A DNA stretch of 64,000 bases from Clostridioides difficile (lineage in GTDB: Bacteria; Bacillota; Clostridia; Peptostreptococcales; Peptostreptococcaceae): NCBI RefSeq assembly GCF_001299635.1, contig NZ_JRHN01000043.1, positions 124,001-188,000 on the forward strand. Direction: 5' to 3'. Positions 1 through 6,655 of the stretch are shown in pieces. The translations under genes and the position numbers were made by a program. Below the pieces are notes generated by a model, which worked only from the letters and a program-made list of their open reading frames with translations, had not been told where the DNA came from and did not search any database. Position 1 is the stretch's first letter. The number at the start of each line of letters is the position of its first letter.

Positions 1-322
1 TTTTACTTTCTACTTGGTTTCTAACCTGCAACAACTTTAAATAAAGTTGTATATCATCATCTTTAGACTTTTCTAATAGTCCATTTATATAAATATACTC
101 TACAACTGTATTACAGAATGTACATATACTTATTAAATCTGAATCTAAGAGATTAGGTATTGTATTTATAACAAGGTTATATATATCCTTGTGTTGTTGC
201 GTATCGCCTAATATTCCGTATGTTTTCCCCTTCTGGATGCGTTCATATCCTACCAGATTCCAGAAATCAGATATTTCATCTTGCATTTTTTGCTTTTCAT
301 CTATAGTATATAAGTTACTCAA
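1..322 (-). CDS. Hypothetical mobile-element protein, C-terminus outside window
   Basis: This is an open frame of 107 visible codons that continues past the left edge of the window. The likely start is TTG at 322: a GAGGTG ribosome binding site lies about 7 bases upstream, and the start overlaps the stop of the preceding small gene by 8 bases, which suggests translational coupling. The visible part begins MSNLYTIDEKQKMQDEISDF and is mostly predicted helix with two cysteines; I see no catalytic motif. Its all-helical character and position after a small DNA-binding protein loosely recall small terminase-like or mobilisation proteins, but I do not recognise the family. The remainder of the gene would be needed to classify it. 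Confidence 0.55.
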   Translation of the reverse strand, partial: MSNLYTIDEKQKMQDEISDFWNLVGYERIQKGKTYGILGDTQQHKDIYNLVINTIPNLLDSDLISICTFCNTVVEYIYINGLLEKSKDDDIQLYLKLLQVRNQVESK

Positions 323-464
323 TTTCTAACACCTCATTTAAATATTTCTTCACTGACATTCTGATAAAATGACTAAATGTAACACCTTTCTTTTTACATC
401 CTTTTTCAATGTAATTTATTTCTTTTTGACTGAACTTTACAGTCTTTTTTATATCTTTTACCAT
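315..464 (-). CDS. Small ribbon-helix-helix DNA-binding protein (MobC/CopG-like)
   Basis: A 49-residue basic protein starting MVKDIKKTVKFSQKEINYIE. The short beta-strand-like segment VKFS followed by two helices, the second with a TFSHFIRMSVKKYL pattern, matches the ribbon-helix-helix fold of CopG/MobC-type proteins. Such proteins repress transcription or load relaxases at transfer origins; which applies here is not visible. A GTGAGG site precedes the ATG by about 9 bases. The stop codon overlaps the TTG start of the next gene, so the two are probably one transcript. The 334 bases upstream contain inverted repeats that could hold its operator. The fold assignment is by pattern only. Confidence 0.6.
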   Translation of the reverse strand: MVKDIKKTVKFSQKEINYIEKGCKKKGVTFSHFIRMSVKKYLNEVLEIE

Positions 465-947
465 TTATTTCAACCTCACTTTTCTCTGCTACAGACCTCA
501 AAATTGATTTTTTAAAATAGGTCTGACTTTTTATAAAAATTTTCAAAATTAACTTATGTTATACGAAGGGTCGGTTGAACTCGTACGTTCTCTTACTTCT
601 TCCACATTAAACCCTAGGGGGTATTAATTTTAATCCAACCACCCACAACATCTTATTTACAATCCACTTTTAACTTATTTATATTCTATCAATACAAATC
701 CTATCAATCAACCACATGAAACTATCTTAAAATCGATTCTATTAACTCTAATTGATATATTATATTTGCTATTAAAATACACACATATATTCAGATACAA
801 AAAAAGATGCAGTTATAAAACTACATCTTTCCTGCTTAATTAGATTGATATATGAGTTCTAAGAAAAATGTTTATTATCATTATTCTCATATATATTAGT
901 AATCATTTAGTAAATAAATACTAATATATTTGTAAACTATTATATCT
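465..947. other. Non-coding stretch in mobile element, with inverted repeat
   Basis: No credible gene is seen on either strand. An inverted repeat CAGACCT/AGGTCTG (493-527, 20-base loop) lies just before the small DNA-binding gene at 315-464, and a GC-richer patch (565-660) containing CCCTAGGGGG stands out from the AT-rich surroundings. These could be an operator or an origin of transfer or replication, but no known nick site was recognised. The stretch also contains the terminator at 798-830; 831-947 shows nothing notable. Confidence 0.4.
798..830 (-). terminator. Intrinsic terminator after the gene at 948-1712
   Basis: On the minus strand, AAAGATG and CATCTTT arms with an AGTT/AACT inner stem are followed by a run of T residues. 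It lies about 120 bases downstream of the stop codon at 948. Confidence 0.75.
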
Positions 948-1712
948 TTACATTAAATAATCACTTAATGTACCATTTACAATTTCATATGTGTAATGTA
1001 TTCTACTACCATCACTATGTTTAGTTCTTTCTATTAAGTCTAAATTAATCAACTTATCAATAATACGTTTTAAACTGCTCGTATCTTTATATCCAGTCCC
1101 ACTATTTATAATTCCATAATTTATTATTCCTTTTGCGTTATCCCATACACTATTTTCATTTCTTAAATAATCTCTCATAAATAAATATGTCTTTATAGTT
1201 CTACTGCTTTCTTTTGCAAGTTCATCACAAATATCTCTATCTAATATTATGTAATATCCTTCATTTTTCTTTATATTGATTTTAAAGTAAGTTTTTTCTT
1301 CTGTTAATATTCCTAATGAAATTAACTCTTTGAATCCAGTCATAAAATCTTTTTCTGATATATCATATTTACTTAGAATCTTATCTTTATTAAATGCTAA
1401 CATAAATTTAGTAATTATATTATTTTCATTATTATTAGACAATAACTTTAGTATTAGTAATACCTTATAGTCAAATGATTTATTCCTCATAAGACTTCTT
1501 CGAACAGGTAGACTAATTTTCTTATTTGTATAACTTATTCTTTCACTATATATGTAATCTCTTAAATCATGGTTGTCTATTAATTCTTCTAAATCGTCTT
1601 CAAAATAGTTATTAGATGCTATATTTAATATATCTTTTATATACTCAATATCACAATCTTGTGATTTTATTATATTTGCTATCTCTTTTATTTTTTCTTC
1701 TAATGTACTCAT
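948..1712 (-). CDS. Hypothetical winged-helix-like protein of the mobile element
   Basis: A 254-residue protein. I place the start at ATG 1712 (MSTLEEKIKEIANII) because GAGGAG lies 8 bases upstream; an in-frame extension to 1802 has no ribosome binding site. The first 60 residues are acidic and helical. Two later segments, around residues 75-145 and 170-245, each look like winged helices: the second has a helix-turn-helix-like KDTSSLKRIIDKLINLDLIE followed by a short beta hairpin. Paired winged helices occur in plasmid replication initiators and DnaD-like proteins, so a replication role is possible, but I do not recognise a family. It is separated from the upstream gene by a long inverted repeat and followed by a terminator. 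Confidence 0.6.
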   Translation of the reverse strand: MSTLEEKIKEIANIIKSQDCDIEYIKDILNIASNNYFEDDLEELIDNHDLRDYIYSERISYTNKKISLPVRRSLMRNKSFDYKVLLILKLLSNNNENNIITKFMLAFNKDKILSKYDISEKDFMTGFKELISLGILTEEKTYFKINIKKNEGYYIILDRDICDELAKESSRTIKTYLFMRDYLRNENSVWDNAKGIINYGIINSGTGYKDTSSLKRIIDKLINLDLIERTKHSDGSRIHYTYEIVNGTLSDYLM

Positions 1713-1830
1713 GTCATTATCTCCTCTTGTAAAGAACTCCTTTAGGTGTTCGCTTATTAGATGGGTTGGTGCTCTGCACCACCCATATTGTAATCGCAAC
1801 AAGTTGCTCTACACATTATTTTGTTATTTA

Positions 1831-1900
1831 TTTTCGTCCGAATAGAAGTTATATATTATATAGTGTTACATAATATATATGACTTCTATTTGGACGAAAA
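1831..1900. repeat. Long near-perfect inverted repeat between two element genes
   Basis: Two arms of about 29 bases, each starting or ending with TTTTCGTCC/GGACGAAAA, flank a loop of about 10 bases. There is one mismatch and a short length difference in the AT-rich inner part. It lies 6 bases after the stop of the gene at 1906 and 119 bases before the next start. There is no clean T run beyond the stem on either strand, so it is not a typical terminator. A protein-binding palindrome, recombination site or cruciform-forming origin element fit equally well. Confidence 0.7.
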
Positions 1901-1905
1901 CTATA

Positions 1906-2967
1906 TCATTTATATTTTGATATTATCTTATCAATTTCTTCATCTATATTCCCTTTTACTAAATGATTATTTATATTCATATACATCATCTTCTTTTTTT
2001 CAAAAGTTTCTATCAACTCATGTGGAGGTACGCCAAACACAACATTTTTTAATCGGTCTATTTCTCTATCAAATGAATTTAATATATCTAACATTAACTT
2101 TTCTGTATTGTTGTCACATTGAGTTAATATTTTATGATTTACATTTAATCGACTTACATTATAATCTAAATCATCTATTGCTCTTTTTATACTTTCTGAT
2201 GTCGCTCTTATTTCATACCCTTCATAGTAAAAATTTATGTAATCAAAACCTTCTTTATATAATAATTCCTCACACCTAATTTTAAACTTTTTCCATTTCC
2301 CCGATACATATACAAGTCCTTTATGCTTTAATCCCATATCACTTAATACTTGTCCTTCAACAGTTAATATCGCATCTGATTCTTCCTCTGTTGCTACTCT
2401 ATGCTCCATATGTGTATTGTCACATACTATAAAACATTGCCTGAAGTTAATACATCTTTGAGAATGTAGTCTTCTTAGCGACCTTTCTAATTTTTTTACT
2501 ATTTGATTATGATTTTTCATAAAAAATTGATTTAGGTAATCTAAACTAATATCTAAGTCATATGCTACATCTTGTATATGATTTCGTGTACTTTTATAGT
2601 TTTCATGTACTAATCCCATCATTATTAACGCATTATTTTTAGATAATAATATAGAATCTTTTTTTAATTCATCAAATTGATTATTTACTAACCACATTAT
2701 GATAGTTTCTAAATCTATTACTGTATCTATGTTATGACTTGTATTATTAATTCTTTTATCTTCTATAATTTCAGTCGAATTTTTTAATATCTTAATTACT
2801 TTTATATATCCTTTTTTACTTCCTTTTTCAGTAACTAAGTATGCATTTATATTTTCTATTTGTTTCTTTCTCTGATTTCCACCTTTTGCAAGTTCATTTC
2901 CAAATATTTTTTCATGTATTTCACTTGTTTTATATTCTTCGCCTTCAATGATGTTATAACTACTCAT
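1906..2967 (-). CDS. Hypothetical 353-residue protein of the mobile element
   Basis: A 353-residue protein with a strong AGGAGG site before ATG 2967, starting 3 bases after the small repressor-like gene at 2970-3119. It begins MSSYNIIEGEEYKTSEIHEK. Residues 12-60 contain a helix-turn-helix-like stretch followed by basic beta-rich sequence, with KGYIKVIKILK near residue 55. The middle has a cysteine/histidine-containing patch (RCINFRQCFIVCDNTHMEHR), and the C-terminal 80 residues look coiled-coil. I do not recognise the family. Size, basic N-terminus and coupling to a small ribbon-helix-helix gene would suit a replication or partition protein of a plasmid-like element, but that is inference. 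Confidence 0.6.
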   Translation of the reverse strand: MSSYNIIEGEEYKTSEIHEKIFGNELAKGGNQRKKQIENINAYLVTEKGSKKGYIKVIKILKNSTEIIEDKRINNTSHNIDTVIDLETIIMWLVNNQFDELKKDSILLSKNNALIMMGLVHENYKSTRNHIQDVAYDLDISLDYLNQFFMKNHNQIVKKLERSLRRLHSQRCINFRQCFIVCDNTHMEHRVATEEESDAILTVEGQVLSDMGLKHKGLVYVSGKWKKFKIRCEELLYKEGFDYINFYYEGYEIRATSESIKRAIDDLDYNVSRLNVNHKILTQCDNNTEKLMLDILNSFDREIDRLKNVVFGVPPHELIETFEKKKMMYMNINNHLVKGNIDEEIDKIISKYK

Positions 2968-2969
2968 GA

Positions 2970-3119
2970 CTATAGAACCTCCTTTTGACTATCTAGGAAC
3001 TGCTCTACCAGTTTTTGCATTAAGTATGATACTTTCCTATCATCTTCATTTGCAATCTTTTCTAGTTGTTCTTTTTGCTCTGTTGTAACTCTAAATGTTA
3101 CTGTTGTATTTTTTATCAT
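2970..3119 (-). CDS. Small ribbon-helix-helix protein
   Basis: A 49-residue protein starting MIKNTTVTFRVTTEQKEQLE at ATG 3119, preceded by AAAAGGAG with a good spacing; an in-frame extension to 3155 lacks such a site. The TVTFRVT strand followed by EQKEQLEKIANEDDRKVSYLMQKLVEQFL is a clear ribbon-helix-helix pattern, as in CopG and Arc-type repressors. It is followed after 2 bases by the 353-residue gene, so it probably autoregulates a two-gene operon, as CopG does with RepB on plasmids. The operator is expected upstream at 3120-3260, where the sequence is very AT rich and I see no obvious palindrome. Confidence 0.75.
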   Translation of the reverse strand: MIKNTTVTFRVTTEQKEQLEKIANEDDRKVSYLMQKLVEQFLDSQKEVL

Positions 3120-3261
3120 GTTTATACTCCTTTTATGTGTACTTCGTGTACTCACTATTTAAATTTTTTATCAGGCTCATGCCTTATAATACACATAACG
3201 TACAAATTTTTATGAAAGTAAAATAAAATTAAAAATTTATATAAAACTGTATCATTTAAGC

Positions 3262-3293
3262 AAAAAAATAAAGAGTAGATTATCTATCTACTC
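3262..3293 (-). terminator. Intrinsic terminator after the gene at 3306-3788
   Basis: The minus strand shows GAGTAGAT/ATCTACTC arms around a short loop, followed by TTTATTTTTTT. It lies 13 bases beyond the stop codon of the gene it ends. Confidence 0.85.
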
Positions 3294-3305
3294 CATCAAT
3301 ATATT

Positions 3306-3788
3306 TTATAATGCATTCTTATAGTCATTTATTATATCTATTATATCTTGTTTAAGCTTTAATCCTGTTTTATATTCTGGATTAAGTTCTAATAATTCTA
3401 TTCTATACCTCATATTAATTAATCCATTATCTTCTACATATTCCTCACCATTTTCATCTTCATGCAAATCTGTATCCTCTTCCCAGTCGACTCTACAAAG
3501 TATTTCACCTCCTAATTTATGTTTTAACCTAGCGAATAAATTATTTGCAACATTGTAGTTATGGTTTAATACAAAGAAATCTACATAGTTTATTGGACAA
3601 TGATTATGTTTTTCTTCTGGTATCATGTGACCTTGACAGCAATTCATTGTTACTAAGTCCTCTATAGAATTTATAGCATTACATAAGTCTAACATGTGTT
3701 TATCTATCAAATTATCTTTTTCTGCTTTTTTTAGTAACCATTCTTTGTATTCTTTATCAAACAATACTACATTCTTTAAGTTCATCAT
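3306..3788 (-). CDS. Hypothetical phage/plasmid-type protein with Cys-His cluster
   Basis: A 160-residue acidic protein starting MMNLKNVVLFDKEYKEWL, with AGAAGGAG upstream of ATG 3788. The central motif NCCQGH (about residues 49-54), followed by HNHCP and YVDFFV, resembles the SCQGH...YVSF pattern seen in uncharacterised phage and plasmid proteins and could bind a metal. The C-terminal half is rich in Asp and Glu and ends with an amphipathic helix. It stands alone between its own promoter (3826-3854) and terminator (3262-3293), so it is a single-gene unit. No function can be given from the sequence. Confidence 0.65.
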   Translation of the reverse strand: MMNLKNVVLFDKEYKEWLLKKAEKDNLIDKHMLDLCNAINSIEDLVTMNCCQGHMIPEEKHNHCPINYVDFFVLNHNYNVANNLFARLKHKLGGEILCRVDWEEDTDLHEDENGEEYVEDNGLINMRYRIELLELNPEYKTGLKLKQDIIDIINDYKNAL

Positions 3789-3809
3789 AATATTTTTTCT
3801 CCTTCTTGT

Positions 3810-3833
3810 GGTAATTTATGTTTATAAATTACC
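3810..3833. promoter_or_regulatory. Perfect palindrome over the -10 region
   Basis: GGTAATTTAT and ATAAATTACC form a perfect 10-base dyad with a 4-base centre. It overlaps the -10 box and expected start of transcription of the gene at 3306-3788. It could be a repressor operator or a 5'-UTR hairpin. Confidence 0.5.
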
Positions 3834-3854
3834 ATATGAAAACTCATATGTCAA
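3826..3854 (-). promoter_or_regulatory. SigA-type promoter of the gene at 3306-3788
   Basis: On the minus strand TTGACA (3849-3854) is followed after 17 bases by TAATTT (3826-3831), with an extended TG just before the -10 box. Confidence 0.65.
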
Positions 3855-4192
3855 TACTTTCAATCCCAGTGTTTCCAACACTTTCAGTGTGCTCACAAAT
3901 AGGCGTACAATCGTCCTCACAAATATTATAATTCGGTATTTTTGCATAGATTCAAAAAAGAAGGTAGCAACCCCACACATTGAGTTACTACCTTCTTTTT
4001 TAACTTCCGTTTGTTCAACAACACACATTCAAAAAAATGAACACAATCGCATATTGAGGTAAGGTCGTACATCCTTACAACAAGTTCCATTTTTAAGTTT
4101 AGAAAACAAGGTCACACTTCCTTGTTCTCTTTTATATATTATGGTTTTACACACTTTCGAAGTAAGATTACTTCTTGTATTTATTATATAAC
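3855..4192. other. Non-coding structured stretch in mobile element
   Basis: No credible gene. It holds an AGTGTT/AACACT hairpin near 3872-3886, the strong hairpin at 3960-3995, a GTAAGG/CCTTAC hairpin at 4059-4078 and an AACAAGG/CCTTGTT hairpin at 4105-4126 with T-rich tails on both sides. Small frames on both strands read straight through these structures and have no ribosome binding sites. A plus-strand small RNA ending at one of the hairpins is possible. Confidence 0.45.
3954..4001. terminator. Bidirectional intrinsic terminator
   Basis: GAAGGTAG/CTACCTTC arms at 3960-3967 and 3988-3995 are flanked by A6 on the left and T6 on the right, so the structure can end transcripts on either strand. 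It is upstream of, and not needed by, the gene at 3306-3788; on the minus strand it would end the operon coming from 4193. Confidence 0.75.
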
Positions 4193-4696
4193 TTATCTGT
4201 TATTTTTACAATTATTTACATTTATAATTTCTTTATATTCATATATAAATCTTCTATCAAATTTATTAACTACTTTAGGTCTGCAAGATATATTAACAAC
4301 TTGTGTACCAGATACTTTTAAATCATGTTTAATTTGGTTAAATCTCCATTTGGATATATTTAGTATTTCTATTACTTCATACTTAAAACAATCTAATCTA
4401 ATTTGATGCTCCTTGTGTATCTCTAGTATCCTTTCTGGAGGTTGCTCTGGTAGATATTTTTTTAATAACGCCTTTACTTCCTTTTCTTTTAAGTCTGTAT
4501 ACTTTTTTATTCCTATTTTACCTAATATCTTTTTACATTCATTTATTGTAATTCTATCTATTAATCTTATCGTATCTCTAATTATTAATCTATCTATTTC
4601 ATTTGTTTTGTATGGTGTATAATCTATTTCAAATACATCTAAGAAAATACTATATAATCTATTATCATCCTTATTATTCATGTATTTTATTTTCAT
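4193..4696 (-). CDS. Hypothetical HTH-like element protein
   Basis: A 167-residue protein beginning MKIKYMNNKDDNRLYSIFLD at ATG 4696, overlapping the end of the preceding mini-gene by 23 bases; ATG 4681 is an alternative start. The middle is highly charged and helical. Residues from about 100 to 150 contain DCFKYEVIEILNISKWRFNQIK, which could be a helix-turn-helix reading DNA (a YxxxEILNISxWRxNQI pattern), followed by a basic stretch. It is the last gene of a minus-strand run starting at 5371. I do not recognise the family. Confidence 0.6.
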   Translation of the reverse strand: MKIKYMNNKDDNRLYSIFLDVFEIDYTPYKTNEIDRLIIRDTIRLIDRITINECKKILGKIGIKKYTDLKEKEVKALLKKYLPEQPPERILEIHKEHQIRLDCFKYEVIEILNISKWRFNQIKHDLKVSGTQVVNISCRPKVVNKFDRRFIYEYKEIINVNNCKNNR

Positions 4697-4805
4697 TATT
4701 TTTCTTTAAATCTTCTTTTTCTAATTCTTTTATTATATCTATAAATATATCGCATAATCTATCTTTATCGACCTTATTTATTCCATAGATGATATTAACC
4801 TTCAT
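4674..4805 (-). CDS. Mini-protein, paralogue of the gene at 4795-4965
   Basis: A 43-residue frame starting MKVNIIYGINKVDKDRLCDI at ATG 4805. The start overlaps the stop of the preceding gene, and the end overlaps the next gene by 23 bases, a tightly packed coupled arrangement. Its pattern (VNIIY, then KVDKDRLCDIFIDIIKELE) aligns closely with VIIRY and KVDKDKLYDIFANIIKRLE in the upstream neighbour, so the two arose by tandem duplication. The conservation supports a real gene despite its size. Function unknown. Confidence 0.6.
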   Translation of the reverse strand: MKVNIIYGINKVDKDRLCDIFIDIIKELEKEDLKKNNENKIHE

Positions 4806-4965
4806 ATTTTCTATCTTCAATTTTTTCACATGTTACACCTTCTTTCTTCTCTAGTTCTAATCTTTTTATTATATTAGCAAATATATCGTATAGTTTATCT
4901 TTATCAACTTTTCTATCAGTATATCTAATAATTACATTCATATCTTCTATCTTGAACTTTTTCAT
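4795..4965 (-). CDS. Small hypothetical protein, tandem paralogue
   Basis: A 56-residue protein starting MKKFKIEDMNVIIRYTDRKV. ATG 4965 is preceded by AGAGGTG, which sits inside the end of the gene at 4976-5371, so the two are coupled. The strand VIIRY followed by a charged helix KVDKDKLYDIFANIIKRLE is shared with the 43-residue neighbour. The tail is charged and probably disordered. No known family was recognised; the shape would suit a small accessory or regulatory protein. Confidence 0.65.
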   Translation of the reverse strand: MKKFKIEDMNVIIRYTDRKVDKDKLYDIFANIIKRLELEKKEGVTCEKIEDRKYEG

Positions 4966-4975
4966 TTGTACACCT

Positions 4976-5371
4976 CTAATATACATATCTACTTATTGCA
5001 AACTTTATTGCATCTTCTATTTTGATTCCCTTTTCTCTACATCTAATTTCTAAATCTTCATACATTTCATTTGATATTCTAAATCCTTCTATGTGCTTTG
5101 TAGTTTGTTTTATTATCTTCTTATTCTCTATTTGGTGTTTTGCTTGTTCCTTAACCTTAGCAACATTTACTTCTTTTAAATACTTATTTGCATCTTCTAA
5201 GTTAGCAAATGATTTATAAACTGAATTGTACCCATGTACCAGTTCTTTGCATTCTGTCCATGTTCTAACTATTAAGTTTTCTACTCCCCTGCCTTCTTTG
5301 ATAGCATAGTATTTCTTTTCTCTATTTTTCTTCTTAGTTATATTTTTGTTTATAGCTTTTTTCTTTGTCAT
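4976..5371 (-). CDS. RNase H1-type hybrid-binding domain protein with helix-helix tail
   Basis: A 131-residue very basic protein; ATG 5371 follows AAGGAG at good spacing. Residues 1-20 are Lys rich. Residues about 21-68 (YYAIKEGRGVENLIVRTWTE, then CKELVHGYNSVYKSFANLED and a helix) match the viroplasmin/RNase HI N-terminal domain, including the Trp-x-x-Cys, H-G and Y-K-S-F positions. That domain binds RNA:DNA hybrids and double-stranded RNA. In RNase H1 it is followed by a catalytic domain; here none exists. Instead the C-terminal 45 residues (FRISNEMYEDLEIRCREKGI) look like a ribbon-helix-helix dimerisation or DNA-binding unit. It opens the minus-strand gene run nearest the element end and adjoins the structured non-coding region. 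A role in replication priming, R-loop control or RNA binding is inference. Confidence 0.75.
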   Translation of the reverse strand: MTKKKAINKNITKKKNREKKYYAIKEGRGVENLIVRTWTECKELVHGYNSVYKSFANLEDANKYLKEVNVAKVKEQAKHQIENKKIIKQTTKHIEGFRISNEMYEDLEIRCREKGIKIEDAIKFAISRYVY

Positions 5372-5429
5372 TTCTTTATCTCCTTATATCTATCAAGTTT
5401 GTTATTTTATATAGTAACGTTCAAATGTT

Positions 5430-6150
5430 TCACTTAACATATCACCTTAGATTCGAGTTATTTACAGAACTATCCTATCAATTCAGTAAAAATGGGTACA
5501 ATGACACAATTTATAAAATTAATAGAAAAATTCTGTAGTTAACACGAATCTAAGTTGATATAATGTATCACCCCATCATCTCGGCAGGTATACGACCCTG
5601 CAACGACCACAACCATCAAACCGTTAAGTATTCCAACTTAACTATGCATCAAAACAAGTTTAAATAACCATTATACCAACTTGTCCACCTTTTCAAGTGC
5701 TTTGCATATTCCTTAAATTATCGGTTATTATCCTCTAATCCGTTCCTCTTTGTCATATTGATATTAAATATCAACTTAGACTAAACATCCTTTAGAAAGT
5801 TGCATGTAGGGACTGACGTCACATATTACAAGATAGCATTGTAATATGACCGAGTGTACTTTGTGCTTGGGCTACACTTCACCTCTCATTTTTATCCTGG
5901 TATGGCATCCAGTTTCGGTAACTTTTTTATCATAAAAAATATCTACTATAATCCTAATTATCGAGGATAGGTTTAATCCACACATTGTATAAAGCCGTTT
6001 AACTATGTTATAAGCTAACAATAATTATCAAGGTTGTTGTAAATCCTTCCATTGCATCAAGTCCATTAGCTATGGTCTATGGACTGTATATCAAATATTT
6101 GTTATAATAAAAATACCCATTATTAAGTTAATACCTAATAATGGGTAATC
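5430..6150 (-). ncRNA. Candidate large structured RNA or recombination region
   Basis: About 720 bases without a credible gene. Paired segments include 5439-5455 with 5545-5561 (17 bases, one mismatch) enclosing 5462-5468/5531-5537, and hairpins at 5584-5601, 5623-5642, 5758-5774 (perfect), 5818-5850 and 5853-5878. GTCCAT/ATGGAC arms lie at 6061-6084 and a perfect 12-base stem at 6114-6147. GC content is higher than in the flanking intergenic DNA. The minus strand is the purine-rich one, as expected of a folded RNA. Large phage-associated RNAs such as ROOL or GOLLD are candidates by size and context only. An alternative is a replication or attachment region. Strand and ends are guesses. Confidence 0.4.
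6114..6147. repeat. Perfect 12-base stem at the element end
   Basis: TACCCATTATTA and its exact complement flank a 10-base loop. On the minus strand it is followed by TTTTTATTATAA, giving a terminator form that would stop transcripts entering the element from the coat gene side. It ends within about 10 bases of the inferred junction with the coat gene, so it may also be part of the attachment site. Confidence 0.65.
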
Positions 6151-6157
6151 GTTATAA

Positions 6158-6415
6158 TTAGCAGATTCAAATGGTGTTCCATTTGATGTAAGACCTATAG
6201 CCGTTATGTCAAATCCTGTAACTGATTTACATGAAAATATGGCTGCTGAACAAAAAGCACTTGCGACTTATTATCAACTTATAAATCTAACAGATGATGT
6301 TGATGTTATAGATGTACTAAAATTCTTAGGTCAAAGAGAAATAATTCACTATCAAAGATTTGGTGAAGCTTTAATGGATGCTTACGACTTAGAAGAAAAC
6401 CAAAAAATGTTCTAA
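6158..6415 (+). pseudogene. cotD: 3' remnant of manganese-catalase-type spore coat protein CotD
   Basis: Eighty-five in-frame codons after a TAA at 6155-6157 read LADSNGVPFDVRPIAV and then MSNPVTDLHENMAAEQKALA to the stop. This is the C-terminal third of the CotJC/manganese catalase family: the HENMAAE glutamate and the REIIHYQRF histidine/glutamate are the family's late metal ligands. The N-terminal half with the other ligands is absent. An ATG at 6206 has no ribosome binding site, and the family pattern continues upstream of it to about 6158, so the similarity, not that ATG, defines the edge. In C. difficile the gene before the SH3/NlpC-P60 hydrolase is, as I remember it, cotD (CD2401). The gene has therefore been split by the element to its left. 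It is inactive unless the element excises. Confidence 0.85.
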
Positions 6416-6530
6416 AATTTTTATTTATATAAACTAATATTATTTGATAATTTATAATTTACTGTTGTTATTAAAATTTACAAAATAACATAAATCCAGT
6501 TTATTTTCTATAAATTGAAGAAGGTAAAGA

Positions 6531-6605
6531 AAAAAGCAGGTACTAATTAAATAGTAATATAGAATGTAATCTATAACACTATTAATATTGTACCTGCTTT
6601 TTTAT
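6531..6605. terminator. Bidirectional terminator between cotD and the NlpC/P60 gene
   Basis: AAAAAGCAGGTAC and GTACCTGCTTTTT arms enclose a second internal stem (AATAGT/ACTATT). T runs occur in both directions, and two convergent genes end on either side. Confidence 0.85.
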
Positions 6606-6655
6606 TATAAGCAATAAAGAAAAATCTATTGATTAAGTTCTATAATAAAAAATTA

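Noticed and set aside
1821-2279. Plus-strand open frame rich in Leu/Tyr
   Set aside because: It lies opposite the 353-residue minus-strand gene, has no ribosome binding site and starts inside the long inverted repeat region.
3694-4062. Open frames on both strands in the 3.7-4.1 kb gap, including one at 3822-4028 on the minus strand
   Set aside because: They read through a strong terminator hairpin and the promoter palindrome, lack ribosome binding sites and show no family pattern.
5430-6150. Group I intron/IStron or group II intron
   Set aside because: No transposase or reverse transcriptase is present, and I could not identify intron core motifs or domain V.
6206-6415. A complete small gene starting at ATG 6206
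   Set aside because: The coat-protein similarity continues in frame upstream of that ATG to about 6158 and there is no ribosome binding site, so it is a truncated remnant and not a small intact gene.
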